Shown here: positions 36,274 through 47,291 of the stretch, piece after piece | Layout: each line of letters begins with the position of its first letter | Position numbering within the stretch: the stretch's first letter is position 1 | NCBI RefSeq assembly: GCF_002934235.1 | Contig: NZ_PTIS01000002.1 | Location: forward strand, 186,001-250,000 | Direction: 5' to 3' | DNA length: 64,000 nucleotides | From: Clostridium algidicarnis DSM 15099 | GTDB lineage: Bacteria > Bacillota > Clostridia > Clostridiales > Clostridiaceae | Notes under the pieces: generated by a model | The model's database searches: none | What the model saw: only the letters and a program-made list of their open reading frames with translations | Told to the model about the DNA's origin: nothing | Translations under genes and position numbers: made by a program

Positions 36274-37368
36274 ATGAATAAGAAAAAATTAGTTGCTGCA
36301 TTAGCATCAGTTGCAGTTGTAGCTACATTATTTGCAGGGTGTGCTAGCAAAACTACTGAAGGGGATAAAGCGCCAGCAGCGGGGGATACTAAAAAGATCA
36401 AAGTTGGATTAGTTACAGACCAAGGAGGAGTTAATGATGGTTCCTTTAATGAGTCTGCAGTAAGAGGTATAGAACAAGCAGCTAAAGATTTAGGAATTCA
36501 AAAATTGAATCCAATAGAATCAAAACAACAAGATGCTTATGAGCCAAACTTAAAGACTATGTCAAACCAAGCTGACTTAATAGTAGGCTGTGGATTTATG
36601 ATGGAAGATGCAATGAAAAACGTATCATCACAAGTTACAGACAAAAAATTCTTGCTAGTTGATGCTGTAGTTGAAAATCCTAATGTTTCATCAATAACAT
36701 TTAAAGAACATGAGGGTTCATTCTTAGCAGGAGTAATAGCTGGAAAAATGACAAAAACAAATAAAATTGGATTTGTCGGTGGTAAAGAAGGAGACGTTAT
36801 TGGTAGATTTGAAGCTGGATTCGTAGCTGGAGTTATGAGCGTTAACGAAGAAGCAGGTAAGTTACTAATGTCTAAAGACGAAAAAACACCAGGACAAAAC
36901 GTTAAATACATTGATTCATTTGATGACCAAGGTAAAGGATTTGAAGCAGCAAAACTTTTATATGGTAGTGGAGTTGATATAGTTTACCATGCAGCTGGTG
37001 GAGCAGGACTTGGAGTATTTAAAGCAGCAAAAGACATGGATAAATTTGCAATAGGTGTTGACTCAGACCAAGCAGTTACAGCAAAAGACTACAAAGATGT
37101 TATCTTATTCTCTATGGAGAAAAAAGTTGACGTTGCTGTTATAGATACAATAAAAGATATTCAAGCTGATAAATTTGCAGGCGGAAAACTTAAAGTATTA
37201 GGAATTAAAGAAGGCGCTGTTGGAATAGCTCCAACTGTACATCCTGATGTTTCAAAGGATGCTATGGATTTATCCAAAAAGGCTGAACAAGAAATAAAAG
37301 ATGGTAAAATAGTAGTTCCAGGCACACGTGCTGAACTTTTAAATTTCAAAGCAGTAGAAATTAAGTAG
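36274..37368 (+). CDS. BMP family substrate-binding lipoprotein (nucleoside ABC transporter)
   Basis: 364 residues. Lipoprotein signal with lipobox LFAGC (Cys 23), then a BMP/Med domain (VGLVTDQGGVNDGSFNESAVRG, GFVGGKEGDVIGRFEAGF, HAAGGAGLGVFKAA). BMP-family binders usually take purine nucleosides. GGAGGG before ATG. An intrinsic terminator separates it from the ATPase gene, which should make binding protein more abundant than the membrane parts. Confidence 0.92.
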   Translation: MNKKKLVAALASVAVVATLFAGCASKTTEGDKAPAAGDTKKIKVGLVTDQGGVNDGSFNESAVRGIEQAAKDLGIQKLNPIESKQQDAYEPNLKTMSNQADLIVGCGFMMEDAMKNVSSQVTDKKFLLVDAVVENPNVSSITFKEHEGSFLAGVIAGKMTKTNKIGFVGGKEGDVIGRFEAGFVAGVMSVNEEAGKLLMSKDEKTPGQNVKYIDSFDDQGKGFEAAKLLYGSGVDIVYHAAGGAGLGVFKAAKDMDKFAIGVDSDQAVTAKDYKDVILFSMEKKVDVAVIDTIKDIQADKFAGGKLKVLGIKEGAVGIAPTVHPDVSKDAMDLSKKAEQEIKDGKIVVPGTRAELLNFKAVEIK

Positions 37369-37382
37369 TTTTAAAACATAAT

Positions 37383-37412
37383 AAGACTAGATGCCCCGCA
37401 TCTAGTCTTTTT
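37383..37412 (+). terminator. Intra-operon terminator after the BMP lipoprotein gene
   Basis: A 12-bp perfect stem, AAGACTAGATGC with GCATCTAGTCTT, CCC loop, then TTTTT. Partial read-through would supply the downstream transporter genes. Confidence 0.9.
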
Positions 37413-37439
37413 CAAATAAAATAGGAAGGAGAGGATTTC

Positions 37440-38981
37440 GTGGAAAAAGTTGTTGAAATGAAGGGTATAACTAAAGTATTTCCAGGTGTAATTGCTAATG
37501 AAGATGTTGATTTTGACTTAAACAAAGGAGAAATCCACGTTTTACTAGGAGAAAATGGAGCTGGAAAGACAACTTTGATGAATGTTCTTTATGGACTGTA
37601 TGCGCAAGAAGCAGGAGATATATTTATAAAAGGAAATAAAGTAAGCATAAAGAATCCAAAAGAAGCCATAGATTTAGGTATAGGAATGGTTCATCAACAT
37701 TTTATGCTAGTTCATAACTTTACAGTAGCTCAAAACATGATATTAGGTAACGAACCTAAAAAAGGATTAAATTTAGACATAAATAAAGCTGTATCCGATA
37801 CTAAAGCGCTTTCACAAAAATATGGCTTTAATATAGACCCTGAAGCTATAATAGAAGACATGACAGTGGGACAACAGCAAAAGGTGGAAATATTGAAGGC
37901 TCTTTACAGAGGAGCAGAAATTCTTATACTAGATGAACCTACAGCAGTTCTTACTCCACAGGAAATCATAGAATTAGGAGTAATCCTAAAAAACCTTGTA
38001 AAAGAGGGCAAATCCATAATACTTATTACTCATAAATTAAAAGAAGTTATGATTATGAGTGATAGAGTAACTATTATTCGAAGAGGTAAGCTTATTGGCG
38101 TTATAGAAACAAAACAAACTAACATAGATGAACTTGCTGAAATGATGGTAGGTAGAAAAGTAAACTTAAAAGTAGAAAAAAATGATATAAAATTTGGAGA
38201 ATCAGTTTTAAAGATAGAAGATCTTAAGGTTTTGGATCATAGAAAAATACCAGCAGTTAAAGGTGTTAATTTAGAGGTTAGACGAGGAGAAATACTAGCT
38301 ATAGCGGGAGTAGATGGTAATGGACAGACTGAGCTTATAGAAGCTATAGCAGGGCTTAGAAAGCCACTTAGTGGCAAGATTGTGTTAAACGGTAAAGATA
38401 TAACAGGTAAGACTTCAAAAGATGCCATAGAAGCAGGATTAGGACATATAGCAGAAGATAGGCATAAAAGAGGACTTATATTAAATTACTCTCTATATGA
38501 AAATTCTATACTTGGTGTTCATTATAAAGCACCTTTTGCAAAAGGCATTATGATGAATTATAAAGAAATTAAAGATTATACAAAAAGACTAATTAAAAAC
38601 TATGATATTAGAACCCCTAATGAAGATGTAACTGCATCATCACTATCGGGTGGAAATCAACAAAAAATAGTTATAGCAAGGGAAATTGAAAAAAACCCAG
38701 AACTACTTATAGCAGCTCAACCTACAAGAGGATTAGATGTAGGAGCTATAGAGTATATTCATAAAAGATTAGTTGAAGAAAGGGATAATAATAGAGCAGT
38801 ACTTTTAGTATCCTTAGAGCTAGATGAAGTACTTTCTCTTGCAGATAGAATAGCTGTTATCTATGATGGCCAAATAGTTGATATCTTAGATGTAAAAGAT
38901 GCTACGGAACAAAAGCTAGGCATATTAATGGCTGGTGGCACATTAAAGAAAGAAGTGAAGGGAGGAGAAAGTCATGAATAA
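37440..38981 (+). CDS. Nucleoside ABC transporter ATP-binding protein
   Basis: 513 residues with two ATPase domains. The first has Walker A GENGAGKTTLMN, signature MTVGQQQKVEIL and Walker B ILILDEPTAVL. The second has a degenerate Walker A (GVDGNGQTEL) but the signature LSGGNQQKIVIARE. This asymmetry is normal for the sugar/nucleoside importer family. GTG start after AAGGAGAGG. It overlaps the first permease by 8 nt. Confidence 0.93.
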   Translation: MEKVVEMKGITKVFPGVIANEDVDFDLNKGEIHVLLGENGAGKTTLMNVLYGLYAQEAGDIFIKGNKVSIKNPKEAIDLGIGMVHQHFMLVHNFTVAQNMILGNEPKKGLNLDINKAVSDTKALSQKYGFNIDPEAIIEDMTVGQQQKVEILKALYRGAEILILDEPTAVLTPQEIIELGVILKNLVKEGKSIILITHKLKEVMIMSDRVTIIRRGKLIGVIETKQTNIDELAEMMVGRKVNLKVEKNDIKFGESVLKIEDLKVLDHRKIPAVKGVNLEVRRGEILAIAGVDGNGQTELIEAIAGLRKPLSGKIVLNGKDITGKTSKDAIEAGLGHIAEDRHKRGLILNYSLYENSILGVHYKAPFAKGIMMNYKEIKDYTKRLIKNYDIRTPNEDVTASSLSGGNQQKIVIAREIEKNPELLIAAQPTRGLDVGAIEYIHKRLVEERDNNRAVLLVSLELDEVLSLADRIAVIYDGQIVDILDVKDATEQKLGILMAGGTLKKEVKGGESHE

Positions 38982-40059
38982 TCCTAAAAAAGAGAAAAAA
39001 GAATTACCAGGATTTGTAAGAGAATTTTCCATTTCAGCTTTTTCAATTATTGTTGCTTTATTTATTTCTATTTTCTTTGTAATGCTAGCATTAAATACAG
39101 GATTTGCTGAATCAACTAAAACACTTTTTTCATCTATTTGGGCAGGAAGCTTTGGATCAAGGTCACAGTTAATAGAAACTTTAGTATTTACTACACCACT
39201 TATATTTACAGGTCTTGCTCACGCTATAGCATTTAAGACAGGATTATTTAATATAGGTGTTGAAGGTCAATTTATAATTGGAATGATGACAGCTACTATG
39301 GTAGGCCTTATACCTGGAATACCAAAAGGTATACATATCTTATTAATACTTATAGTTGGTATTGTTTCAGGAGGATTCTGGGCAGCAATACCTGGATATT
39401 TAAAAGCTAAGATTGGAACTAATGAAGTTGTAAACACTATAATGATGAACTTTATTGCTATGAACTTAGCAAATTATTTTACTATGGGTGTATTTCATAA
39501 ACCAGATAGTGCATCTACTTTTCCAATTAAGGAAAGTGCTTATCTTACAAGATTTTTGGGAGATAATTATAGATTAAATACAGGGATATTTATAGCAATA
39601 TTACTAGCAGTATTAATATATATTCTATTTTGGAAGACAACTATAGGATATGAAATACGTGCTGTAGGTCTTAATCCATTTGCAGCAGAGTATGGTGGAA
39701 TAAGCATAAAGAAAAATATAATACTTGCTATGGCAATTTCAGGAGCAGTTGCAGGACTTGGTGGGGCAATTCACATAGCAGGAGTGCAACATCAATCAGT
39801 TCAATTATTTGCCTTTCCAAACTTTGGAATGGATGGTATAGCTGTAGCTTTAGTTGCTAAGAGTAATCCAATAGGAGTTATTTTTTCAGCCTTATTATTT
39901 GGTGCTTTGAATTTAAGTTCTGGTACATTAATGCTTTATGGAATACCTAAAACTATATCTGCATTAGTTCAAGGAATAGTAATATTATTTATAGCGGCTG
40001 AATACATCTTTAAATGGATTTCTGAAAAGAGAAAAAAGGAGGCCATTGTAAATGAGTAA
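38974..40059 (+). CDS. Nucleoside ABC transporter permease
   Basis: 361 residues, about nine or ten membrane helices, with the BPD_transp_2 motifs FKTGLFNIGVEGQFIIG and RAVGLNPFAAEYGGI. It forms half of the transmembrane channel. Start overlaps the ATPase end, and its end overlaps the second permease start. Confidence 0.92.
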   Translation: MNNPKKEKKELPGFVREFSISAFSIIVALFISIFFVMLALNTGFAESTKTLFSSIWAGSFGSRSQLIETLVFTTPLIFTGLAHAIAFKTGLFNIGVEGQFIIGMMTATMVGLIPGIPKGIHILLILIVGIVSGGFWAAIPGYLKAKIGTNEVVNTIMMNFIAMNLANYFTMGVFHKPDSASTFPIKESAYLTRFLGDNYRLNTGIFIAILLAVLIYILFWKTTIGYEIRAVGLNPFAAEYGGISIKKNIILAMAISGAVAGLGGAIHIAGVQHQSVQLFAFPNFGMDGIAVALVAKSNPIGVIFSALLFGALNLSSGTLMLYGIPKTISALVQGIVILFIAAEYIFKWISEKRKKEAIVNE

Positions 40060-40987
40060 TATGTTGTTTTTAACGATTATTGGTATAATATCTGCTACAT
40101 TAAGATTAGCAACACCTCTTATATTTGCAAGTTTAGGTGGAATTTTCTCTGAAAAATCTGGAGTTGTAAATATAGCATTAGAGGGTATAATGACAGCGGG
40201 AGCCTTCTTTGCAGTACTTGGATCTTATCTTACAGGGAATCCTTGGATTGGAGTAATATGTGCCATAGTAGGTGGAATGTTTTTTGCAGCAATACATGCT
40301 TATTTAAGTATTCACCTTATGGCAGATCAAGTTATATCAGGTGTTGGAATTAACGTATTCGCACCAGCATTGGTAGGATACCTTGTATATAAGTTCTTTG
40401 GGACACCTTCACAAACAAGTACAGTAACAGCACTTCCATATCCATCTGCAGCTTTTGCTAAAGTGCCATTAATAGGACCTCTTTTAGCAGAGTTAAACTG
40501 GTTTGTTTGGATTGCGTTAATATTAGTTTTTGTATCACAATATGTAATATATAAAACACCACTAGGTTTAAGGATAAGAGCTGTTGGAGAACATCCAAAG
40601 GCAGCAGATACATTAGGGATAAGTGTATACAAGGTACGTTATTTATCTGTATTACTATCAGGTGTATTAGGTGGACTTGGTGGAGCTACATTATCTATAG
40701 GAATCATGAACCTTTATAGAGAGAACATGGTAAGTGGTAGAGGATTTATAGCTCTTGCAGCTATGATATTTGGTAATTGGAAACCTAAAAATGCTATGCT
40801 TGCATGTATGCTATTTGGGTTTGCTGAAACCTTACAATTATATGCAAAGAGTTTTGGCTGGAGCATTCCAGGAGAATTTTATGCAGCCTTCCCATATTTA
40901 TTAACAATGATAATGCTTGCGGGATTTGTTGGAAAAACTCAAGCACCACTAGCAGACGGAGTTCCATACAAAAAAGGTGAGAGATAA
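40052..40987 (+). CDS. Nucleoside ABC transporter permease, second subunit
   Basis: 311 residues, about eight or nine membrane helices, BPD_transp_2 family (GGIFSEKSGVVNIALEGIMT, RIRAVGEHPKAADTLGISV). It pairs with the preceding permease. Eight-nt overlap implies coupling. Confidence 0.92.
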   Translation: MSNMLFLTIIGIISATLRLATPLIFASLGGIFSEKSGVVNIALEGIMTAGAFFAVLGSYLTGNPWIGVICAIVGGMFFAAIHAYLSIHLMADQVISGVGINVFAPALVGYLVYKFFGTPSQTSTVTALPYPSAAFAKVPLIGPLLAELNWFVWIALILVFVSQYVIYKTPLGLRIRAVGEHPKAADTLGISVYKVRYLSVLLSGVLGGLGGATLSIGIMNLYRENMVSGRGFIALAAMIFGNWKPKNAMLACMLFGFAETLQLYAKSFGWSIPGEFYAAFPYLLTMIMLAGFVGKTQAPLADGVPYKKGER

Positions 40988-41010
40988 AAAGTTATACAGA
41001 TACTGATTTA

Positions 41011-41060
41011 AGGCATTTTCAAAAACACTAACCAGTAGGGTGGCGTTTTTGGAAATGCCT
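41011..41060 (+). terminator. Long hairpin ending the transporter operon
   Basis: AGGCATTTTCAAAAAC pairs with GTTTTTGGAAATGCCT over 16 bp (one G-U) around a GC-richer loop. There is no clean U-run after it, but the 3' arm itself contains TTTTT. Confidence 0.65.
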
Positions 41061-41088
41061 AAATTTAAATTATAATGAAGTGCTATAA

Positions 41089-41116
41089 TTTACAAAACAG
41101 TTTGGCATGGTATAAT
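41089..41116 (+). promoter_or_regulatory. Promoter of rpoN
   Basis: TTTACA, 16-nt spacer, TATAAT, about 40 nt before the start codon. Confidence 0.65.
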
Positions 41117-41154
41117 TGTATTAATTAAAATAATAAATAGGGTGATTGAAGAAT

Positions 41155-42528
41155 ATGAAGATGGATTTTAGTTTAAATTTAGCTCAAGAACAAAAATTAA
41201 TAATGACTCAACAAATGCAACTTTCTGTAAAGCTTTTGCAGATGTCTAGTTATGATCTTCAAGAATATATAGAAAATGAGTTTCAAGAAAATCCTATTTT
41301 AGAGGTAGAGTATGAGAACAAAAAACAAGAAGAACAAAAAGATATAATTGAATATAAAGAACTAGTGAAATATTTAGAGTTCGATAATTATAGCTCTCAA
41401 AATTACAAAAATTATAATGAACATGATGAAATTTCACCTTTTAATTTTATATCCAGTGAAAAGTCATTGAAGGAGTATTTATATGAGCAAGTATCTGAAT
41501 TAAATGAAGATGATTACACAAAGGCTATTTGTGAGTATATAATTGAAAGTTTAGATAGCAAAGGCTATTTAAGTTTATCTATTGAAGATATAGCAAAAGA
41601 ACTTAAGATAAGCATAGATACTTTTAATGATGCCTTAAAAATAGTTCAAAACTTTGAGCCGGATGGTATAGGAGCTAGAAACTTAAAAGAATGTCTTAAA
41701 ATTCAAATGAGAAAAAAACATTTCTTGGATGACAACATATGTAAGATTGTGGATGAACATTTACAAGACTTATCGGAAAATAAATATCAAAACATTGCAA
41801 AAGCATTAAATATTACTGTAAAAGAGGCTCAAACTTATGGTGATAAGATAAAAACATTAGAGCCTAAACCTTCAAGAGGATTTTTCACGGGAGAAGAAGT
41901 TAAATATGTATCTCCAGATGCCTATATTAGAAAAGTTGATGATAAATATTATATTGAGATGAATGAAAGTTTGATGCCAAGACTTTCTATAAATTCATTA
42001 TATAAAGATATATTAAATCAAGAAAAAGATGATGTGGCTACTGAATTTGTAAAGGAAAAAATAAATAGTGCTATGTTTTTAATTAAGAGTATTGAACAAA
42101 GAAAGAGCACTATATATAAAGTAATAGAAAAAATCATAGAGCTTCAATATGATTTTTTTGAGTTTGGCAAAGAGTATTTAAAACCTATGACATTAAAACA
42201 AATAGCTGAAAGTTTAAACATGCATGAATCAACTATAAGTAGAGCTATAAAGGATAAATACATATATACAAATAAAGGAACTATTAAACTTAAAAGTCTT
42301 TTTACTACTGGAGTTTATAGCTTAAAAGAAGGAGAAGATATTTCAGTTTTCAATATTAAAAAAGAAATGAAAAGATTAATTGAAAAAGAAGATAAAAATA
42401 AACCACTTTCAGATCAAGTTATTTGTGAAAAATTGAGTGAAAATGGTATGAATATTTCACGTCGTACTGTGGCAAAATATAGAGATGAGCTACAAATAAA
42501 ATCTTCAAGTAAAAGAAAAAGGTTTTAA
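41155..42528 (+). CDS. rpoN: RNA polymerase sigma-54 factor
   Basis: 457 residues. Region I is Gln-rich (LAQEQKLIMTQQMQLSVKLLQM), the core-binding middle follows, and the C-terminal RpoN box is SRRTVAKYRDEL, which contacts the -24 element. HTH segment near LKQIAESLNMHESTISRAIKDKY. ATG of MKMDFS chosen (AGGGTG 10 nt upstream) over an earlier TTG. No enhancer-binding activator or clear -24/-12 promoter is in the window. Confidence 0.95.
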   Translation: MKMDFSLNLAQEQKLIMTQQMQLSVKLLQMSSYDLQEYIENEFQENPILEVEYENKKQEEQKDIIEYKELVKYLEFDNYSSQNYKNYNEHDEISPFNFISSEKSLKEYLYEQVSELNEDDYTKAICEYIIESLDSKGYLSLSIEDIAKELKISIDTFNDALKIVQNFEPDGIGARNLKECLKIQMRKKHFLDDNICKIVDEHLQDLSENKYQNIAKALNITVKEAQTYGDKIKTLEPKPSRGFFTGEEVKYVSPDAYIRKVDDKYYIEMNESLMPRLSINSLYKDILNQEKDDVATEFVKEKINSAMFLIKSIEQRKSTIYKVIEKIIELQYDFFEFGKEYLKPMTLKQIAESLNMHESTISRAIKDKYIYTNKGTIKLKSLFTTGVYSLKEGEDISVFNIKKEMKRLIEKEDKNKPLSDQVICEKLSENGMNISRRTVAKYRDELQIKSSSKRKRF

Positions 42529-42607
42529 CATAAATCTTAAATCTATGCGAGTTAACAATTTGTTAACAACTTTTTTCGAAACATGCTTTAAAATCTTAAA
42601 AAAATGA

Positions 42608-42669
42608 CATATAATAATAGGTATGGGACAGTAAAAAATAAACCGGGACATTTGGTGACCAAGGGGGTG
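42608..42669 (+). promoter_or_regulatory. cggR promoter -10 and tandem GGGACA operator
   Basis: TATAAT (42610-42615, with TTTAAA 17 nt upstream) is followed by GGGACA at 42625-42630 and again at 42645-42650, 20 bp apart. The second can be read as CGGGAC-N6-TGACCA, close to the CGGGAC-N6-TGTCCC CggR unit. It lies between promoter and start codon as in B. subtilis. Dyad GTTAACAATTTGTTAAC (42551-42567) lies further upstream. Confidence 0.65.
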
Positions 42670-42675
42670 TTTTCT

Positions 42676-43707
42676 TTGGAAGAAATTCTAAAGTTACAAC
42701 AAAAGATAGTTCCTGAATTAATTGACCTTTTAGAAAAACGATATAATATTTTAAGGACTATATATTATAATCAACCTATTGGAAGAAGAATACTTGCCAA
42801 TAATTTAGAAATAGGGGAGAGAATAGTAAGAACAGAAATAAACTTTTTAAAATCTCAAAACCTTATAGAGATAAATACCCCAGGAATGACGGTTACAAAA
42901 GAAGGAGAAGAAATAATAGATAAGCTCAAAAATTTTATTCATGAAATAAAAGGGTTATCTGAAATCGAAATTAAAATAAAAGAAACACTAGGCCTTAAAG
43001 ATGTAATTATTGTTCCAGGAGATATGGATGAAGACAAGACGGTGATTAAGGAAATTGGTAGAGCAGGAGCAAACTTTTTAAAGTCCACTCTAAAATCAGG
43101 ATACACAATAGCCTTAACCGGAGGAAGTACAATAAAAGAAGTAGTAGATAGTTTATCTAAGATAAATAATATAGAAGATGTATTAGTTGTTCCGGCTAGA
43201 GGTGGCATGGGTATAAATGTAGAAACTCAAGCAAATACACTAGCGGCTAATTTATCTAAAAAGGTAAATGGACATTATAAAATGCTTCACGTGCCAGATA
43301 ACATAAGTGACAAAATATTAGAAAGTATATTAAAAGAAAAAGATGTGAAAAATGTTTTAGATAGTATAAAGTCCTCAGATGTTTTAATATACGGCATTGG
43401 AAAAGCAGAAGAAATGGCATTAAAAAGAGGTATGGAACTTAGTAAGGTAAAATCTATAGTAGATAGTGGTGCAGAAGGAGAAGCCTTTGGATGTTATTTT
43501 GATAAAAAAGGTAAACTTGTATGTTCAACATCAGCTGTTGGTGTAACCTTAAATGATACAAAAAGAATACCTATTGTTATAGCTGTAGCTGGAGGTTCAA
43601 GTAAAGCAGATGCTATCATTTCCACAGAGTTTGGAAATTCTAATAGTACACTTATTACAGATGAGGGTGCTGCTAGAGGGCTTATGGCAATAATAAAAGA
43701 GCTATAA
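42676..43707 (+). CDS. cggR: Central glycolytic genes regulator CggR (SorC/DeoR family)
   Basis: 343 residues from a TTG start with AAGGGGGTG 6 nt upstream; the ATG at 42604 would overlap the -10 box and operator and has no ribosome binding site. N-terminal HTH (PIGRRILANNLEIGERIVRTEI) and C-terminal sugar-phosphate-binding domain (ALTGGSTIKEVV, VVPARGGMGINVETQANTLA, ITDEGAARGLM). In Bacillus it represses gap-pgk-tpi-pgm-eno and is relieved by fructose 1,6-bisphosphate; it heads the same gene set here. Confidence 0.93.
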   Translation: MEEILKLQQKIVPELIDLLEKRYNILRTIYYNQPIGRRILANNLEIGERIVRTEINFLKSQNLIEINTPGMTVTKEGEEIIDKLKNFIHEIKGLSEIEIKIKETLGLKDVIIVPGDMDEDKTVIKEIGRAGANFLKSTLKSGYTIALTGGSTIKEVVDSLSKINNIEDVLVVPARGGMGINVETQANTLAANLSKKVNGHYKMLHVPDNISDKILESILKEKDVKNVLDSIKSSDVLIYGIGKAEEMALKRGMELSKVKSIVDSGAEGEAFGCYFDKKGKLVCSTSAVGVTLNDTKRIPIVIAVAGGSSKADAIISTEFGNSNSTLITDEGAARGLMAIIKEL

Positions 43708-43709
43708 AC

Positions 43710-43815
43710 TTATTTATACACTTGATTAATAATTTTAAATATAAATTTGAAATTAAAAAATCAATTAAAAGTGTGACTAAAACAACTTAAAATATCTAAT
43801 TAAAGTGTATAAATA
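43710..43815. other. Repeated ATTAA(A)AGTGT motifs between cggR and gap
   Basis: TTTATACACTTGATTAAT (43712-43730) is near-inverted to TAATTAAAGTGTATAAAT (43797-43814), and a third related copy, CAATTAAAAGTGTGA, lies at 43762-43776. This could be a regulator site array or a long-range stem. Unassigned. Confidence 0.4.
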
Positions 43816-43840
43816 TTTATAATAAATAATCTAAGTATAA

Positions 43841-44869
<1,029 letters not shown>

Positions 44870-44929
44870 TTTTAAAATTTAAATTTTATTTTTAATATAA
44901 AAAGTAGCTTTAAGGAAGATTTAATAAAT

Positions 44930-44970
44930 GTCTGGTTTTGTAGTTAGTTAAAGCTATAAGGCCAGACTAT
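44930..44970. other. Hairpin between gap and pgk
   Basis: GTCTGG pairs with CCAGAC around a 26-nt partly paired loop, followed by TATTTTAA. It may mark mRNA processing or mild attenuation, which would keep gap mRNA in excess. Confidence 0.4.
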
Positions 44971-44997
44971 TTTAATATATAAAAAGAGGTGAAAGTT

Positions 44998-46191
44998 TTG
45001 AAATTTAATAAAAAGACCATAGAAGATATTCAGGTAAAAGGGAAAAAAGTTCTAGTAAGATGTGACTTTAATGTTCCACTTCAAGATGGAGTTATAACAG
45101 ATGAAAATAGACTTTTAGGAGCTATGCCTACAATTAAATACTTAGTTAAAAATGGGGCTAAGGTTATATTATGTTCCCATCTTGGAAAAGCTAAAGGACC
45201 AGATCCAACAAAGACTTTAGCACCTGTAGCAAAAAGACTAAGCGAGTTACTAGAAAAAGAAGTGGTATTTGCAGCAGATGATAAGGTTGTAGGAGAAAAT
45301 GCTAAAAAAGCTATATCAAAGATGAATGAAGGGGATATAGTTCTTTTAGAAAATACTAGATTTAGGCCTGAAGAAGGTAAAAATGAAGATAGCTTTTCAA
45401 AGGAATTAGCATCTATTGCTGATATATACGTAAATGATGCATTTGGAACTGCTCATAGAGCTCATTCATCTACAGTAGGAGTTACAAAGTTTGTTGAAAC
45501 TTCAGTATGTGGATATCTAATTCAAAAAGAATTAAAGTTTTTAGGAGGCGCTATAGAAAATCCAGAAAGACCTTTTGTAGCAATACTTGGAGGCGCAAAG
45601 GTTTCAGATAAGATAAATGTTATAAATAACTTATTAGATAAGGTAGATACTTTAATAATAGGTGGAGGAATGGCCTTTACTTTCCTAAAAGCAATGGGAT
45701 ATGAAATAGGAACTTCATTACTTGAAGCGGATAAAGTAGATTATGCAAAAGAAATGATGGAAAAAGCTAAACAAAAGAATGTTAAATTATTAATACCTGT
45801 AGACAATGTAATAGCAGATAAATTCTCAAAAGATGCAACCCCTATTATAACAAAAGATGAAAATATAACTGAAGGATACATGGGACTTGATATTGGACCA
45901 AAAACTTCAAAGCTATTTTCAGATGAAATAAAGATGGCAAAGACTGTAATTTGGAATGGACCTATGGGAGTTTTTGAATTTGAAAACTTTGCAAAAGGAA
46001 CTGTAGAAGTTGCAAAAGCTATGGCAGAATCTAATGCTGTAACTATAATAGGTGGAGGAGATTCAGCAGCAGCTGTTAATATATTGGGATTTGGAGATAA
46101 AATGACTCATATATCAACAGGCGGTGGAGCTTCTTTAGAGTTTTTAGAAGGAAAAGAATTACCAGGAATAGTTGCTTTGAGTGACAAGTAA
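44998..46191 (+). CDS. pgk: Phosphoglycerate kinase
   Basis: 397 residues from TTG ([11 protein letters not shown], the usual N-terminus), with AGAGGTGA 7 nt upstream; an earlier GTG lies within that site. Substrate loop [11 protein letters not shown], nucleotide-binding [13 protein letters not shown], and the C-terminal [10 protein letters not shown] and [13 protein letters not shown]. It makes ATP and 3-phosphoglycerate. Confidence 0.97.
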   Translation: MKFNKKTIEDIQVKGKKVLVRCDFNVPLQDGVITDENRLLGAMPTIKYLVKNGAKVILCSHLGKAKGPDPTKTLAPVAKRLSELLEKEVVFAADDKVVGENAKKAISKMNEGDIVLLENTRFRPEEGKNEDSFSKELASIADIYVNDAFGTAHRAHSSTVGVTKFVETSVCGYLIQKELKFLGGAIENPERPFVAILGGAKVSDKINVINNLLDKVDTLIIGGGMAFTFLKAMGYEIGTSLLEADKVDYAKEMMEKAKQKNVKLLIPVDNVIADKFSKDATPIITKDENITEGYMGLDIGPKTSKLFSDEIKMAKTVIWNGPMGVFEFENFAKGTVEVAKAMAESNAVTIIGGGDSAAAVNILGFGDKMTHISTGGGASLEFLEGKELPGIVALSDK

Positions 46192-46298
46192 TAAGTAATA
46201 ACTAATAAATGTTATAGAAATTATAAATAATTACCTATATAAATAATATTTAATTCACAAATAATTACCCTAAAAATTAAAAGAAAGAGGTGTTTTTA

Positions 46299-47045
46299 GT
46301 GAGAAAGAAAATTATAGCAGGAAACTGGAAGATGCACTATACAGTGGATGAAGCTGTAAAAACTATAGAAGATTTAAAACCTTTAGTTAAAAATAGCAAA
46401 TGTGATGTAGTGGTTTGTGTACCATTTACATCTTTAGATGCAGTATTAAAAGCAGCTAAGGGCAGTAATATAAAGGTTGGAGCTCAAAACATGCATTTTG
46501 AAGAAAAAGGAGCGTTTACAGGAGAAATATCTCCAGGAATGTTAGAGTCTATGGGAGTAGATTATGTTATAATAGGACATAGTGAAAGAAGACAATACTT
46601 TAATGAAACAGATGAAAGTGTAAATAAGAAGTTAAAAGCTTCATTTAGTCATAATATGATTCCTATACTATGTGTTGGAGAGTCACTAGCTCAAAGAGAA
46701 GCTAATATAACAAATGAAATAATTGGATCTCAAATTAAGTTAGACCTTATGGGTATCTCAAAAGATAAGGTAGAACAAATTGTAATAGCTTATGAGCCAA
46801 TCTGGGCTATAGGCACAGGTAAAACAGCTACTTCTGATGAAGCAAATGAAACTATATCACACATAAGAAAAGTTGTAGAAGGATTATACGGAAAAGAAGT
46901 ATCAGATAAAGTAAGAATTCAATACGGTGGTTCAGTTAAGTCATCTACAATAAAAGAGCAAATGGCAAAATCAGATATTGATGGTGCATTAGTAGGTGGA
47001 GCTAGCCTAGTTTCAACAGAATTCTCTGCCATAGTCAATTATTAA
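46299..47045 (+). CDS. tpiA: Triosephosphate isomerase
   Basis: 248 residues from GTG ([12 protein letters not shown]), with AGAGGTG upstream. Catalytic Lys in GNWKMH, His in GHSERR, Glu in [14 protein letters not shown]. Interconverts the two triose phosphates. Third enzyme gene of the glycolytic operon. Confidence 0.97.
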   Translation: MRKKIIAGNWKMHYTVDEAVKTIEDLKPLVKNSKCDVVVCVPFTSLDAVLKAAKGSNIKVGAQNMHFEEKGAFTGEISPGMLESMGVDYVIIGHSERRQYFNETDESVNKKLKASFSHNMIPILCVGESLAQREANITNEIIGSQIKLDLMGISKDKVEQIVIAYEPIWAIGTGKTATSDEANETISHIRKVVEGLYGKEVSDKVRIQYGGSVKSSTIKEQMAKSDIDGALVGGASLVSTEFSAIVNY

Positions 47046-47291
47046 GTATTCCTTTTAGATATATTATCCTAAGCATAGAACTTAAAATTAGAAAAGATCT
47101 TATATTATTTAAGTCTTGTATACTATTTGCAGTTCTATTGTCTTAGGTATACATAAGTAGTATAATAATTACAAAGATAATTGTTATCAACTGAATGTCT
47201 TTTATATGTTAGAATATAGAATATTACTCTAGTAATTAATTATGAGTTCTAATTATAAAAGAATTATAAATAAAAACGTTGGAGGAATATT

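Noticed and set aside
41101-41120. Sigma-54 (-24/-12) promoter before rpoN
   Set aside because: TGGCA is present but the TTG downstream is spaced 7 rather than 5 nt away; a TTTACA/TATAAT promoter fits better.
42551-42567. Rex operator before cggR
   Set aside because: Half-sites are in reversed order relative to the TTGTTAA-N4-TTAACAA Rex consensus.
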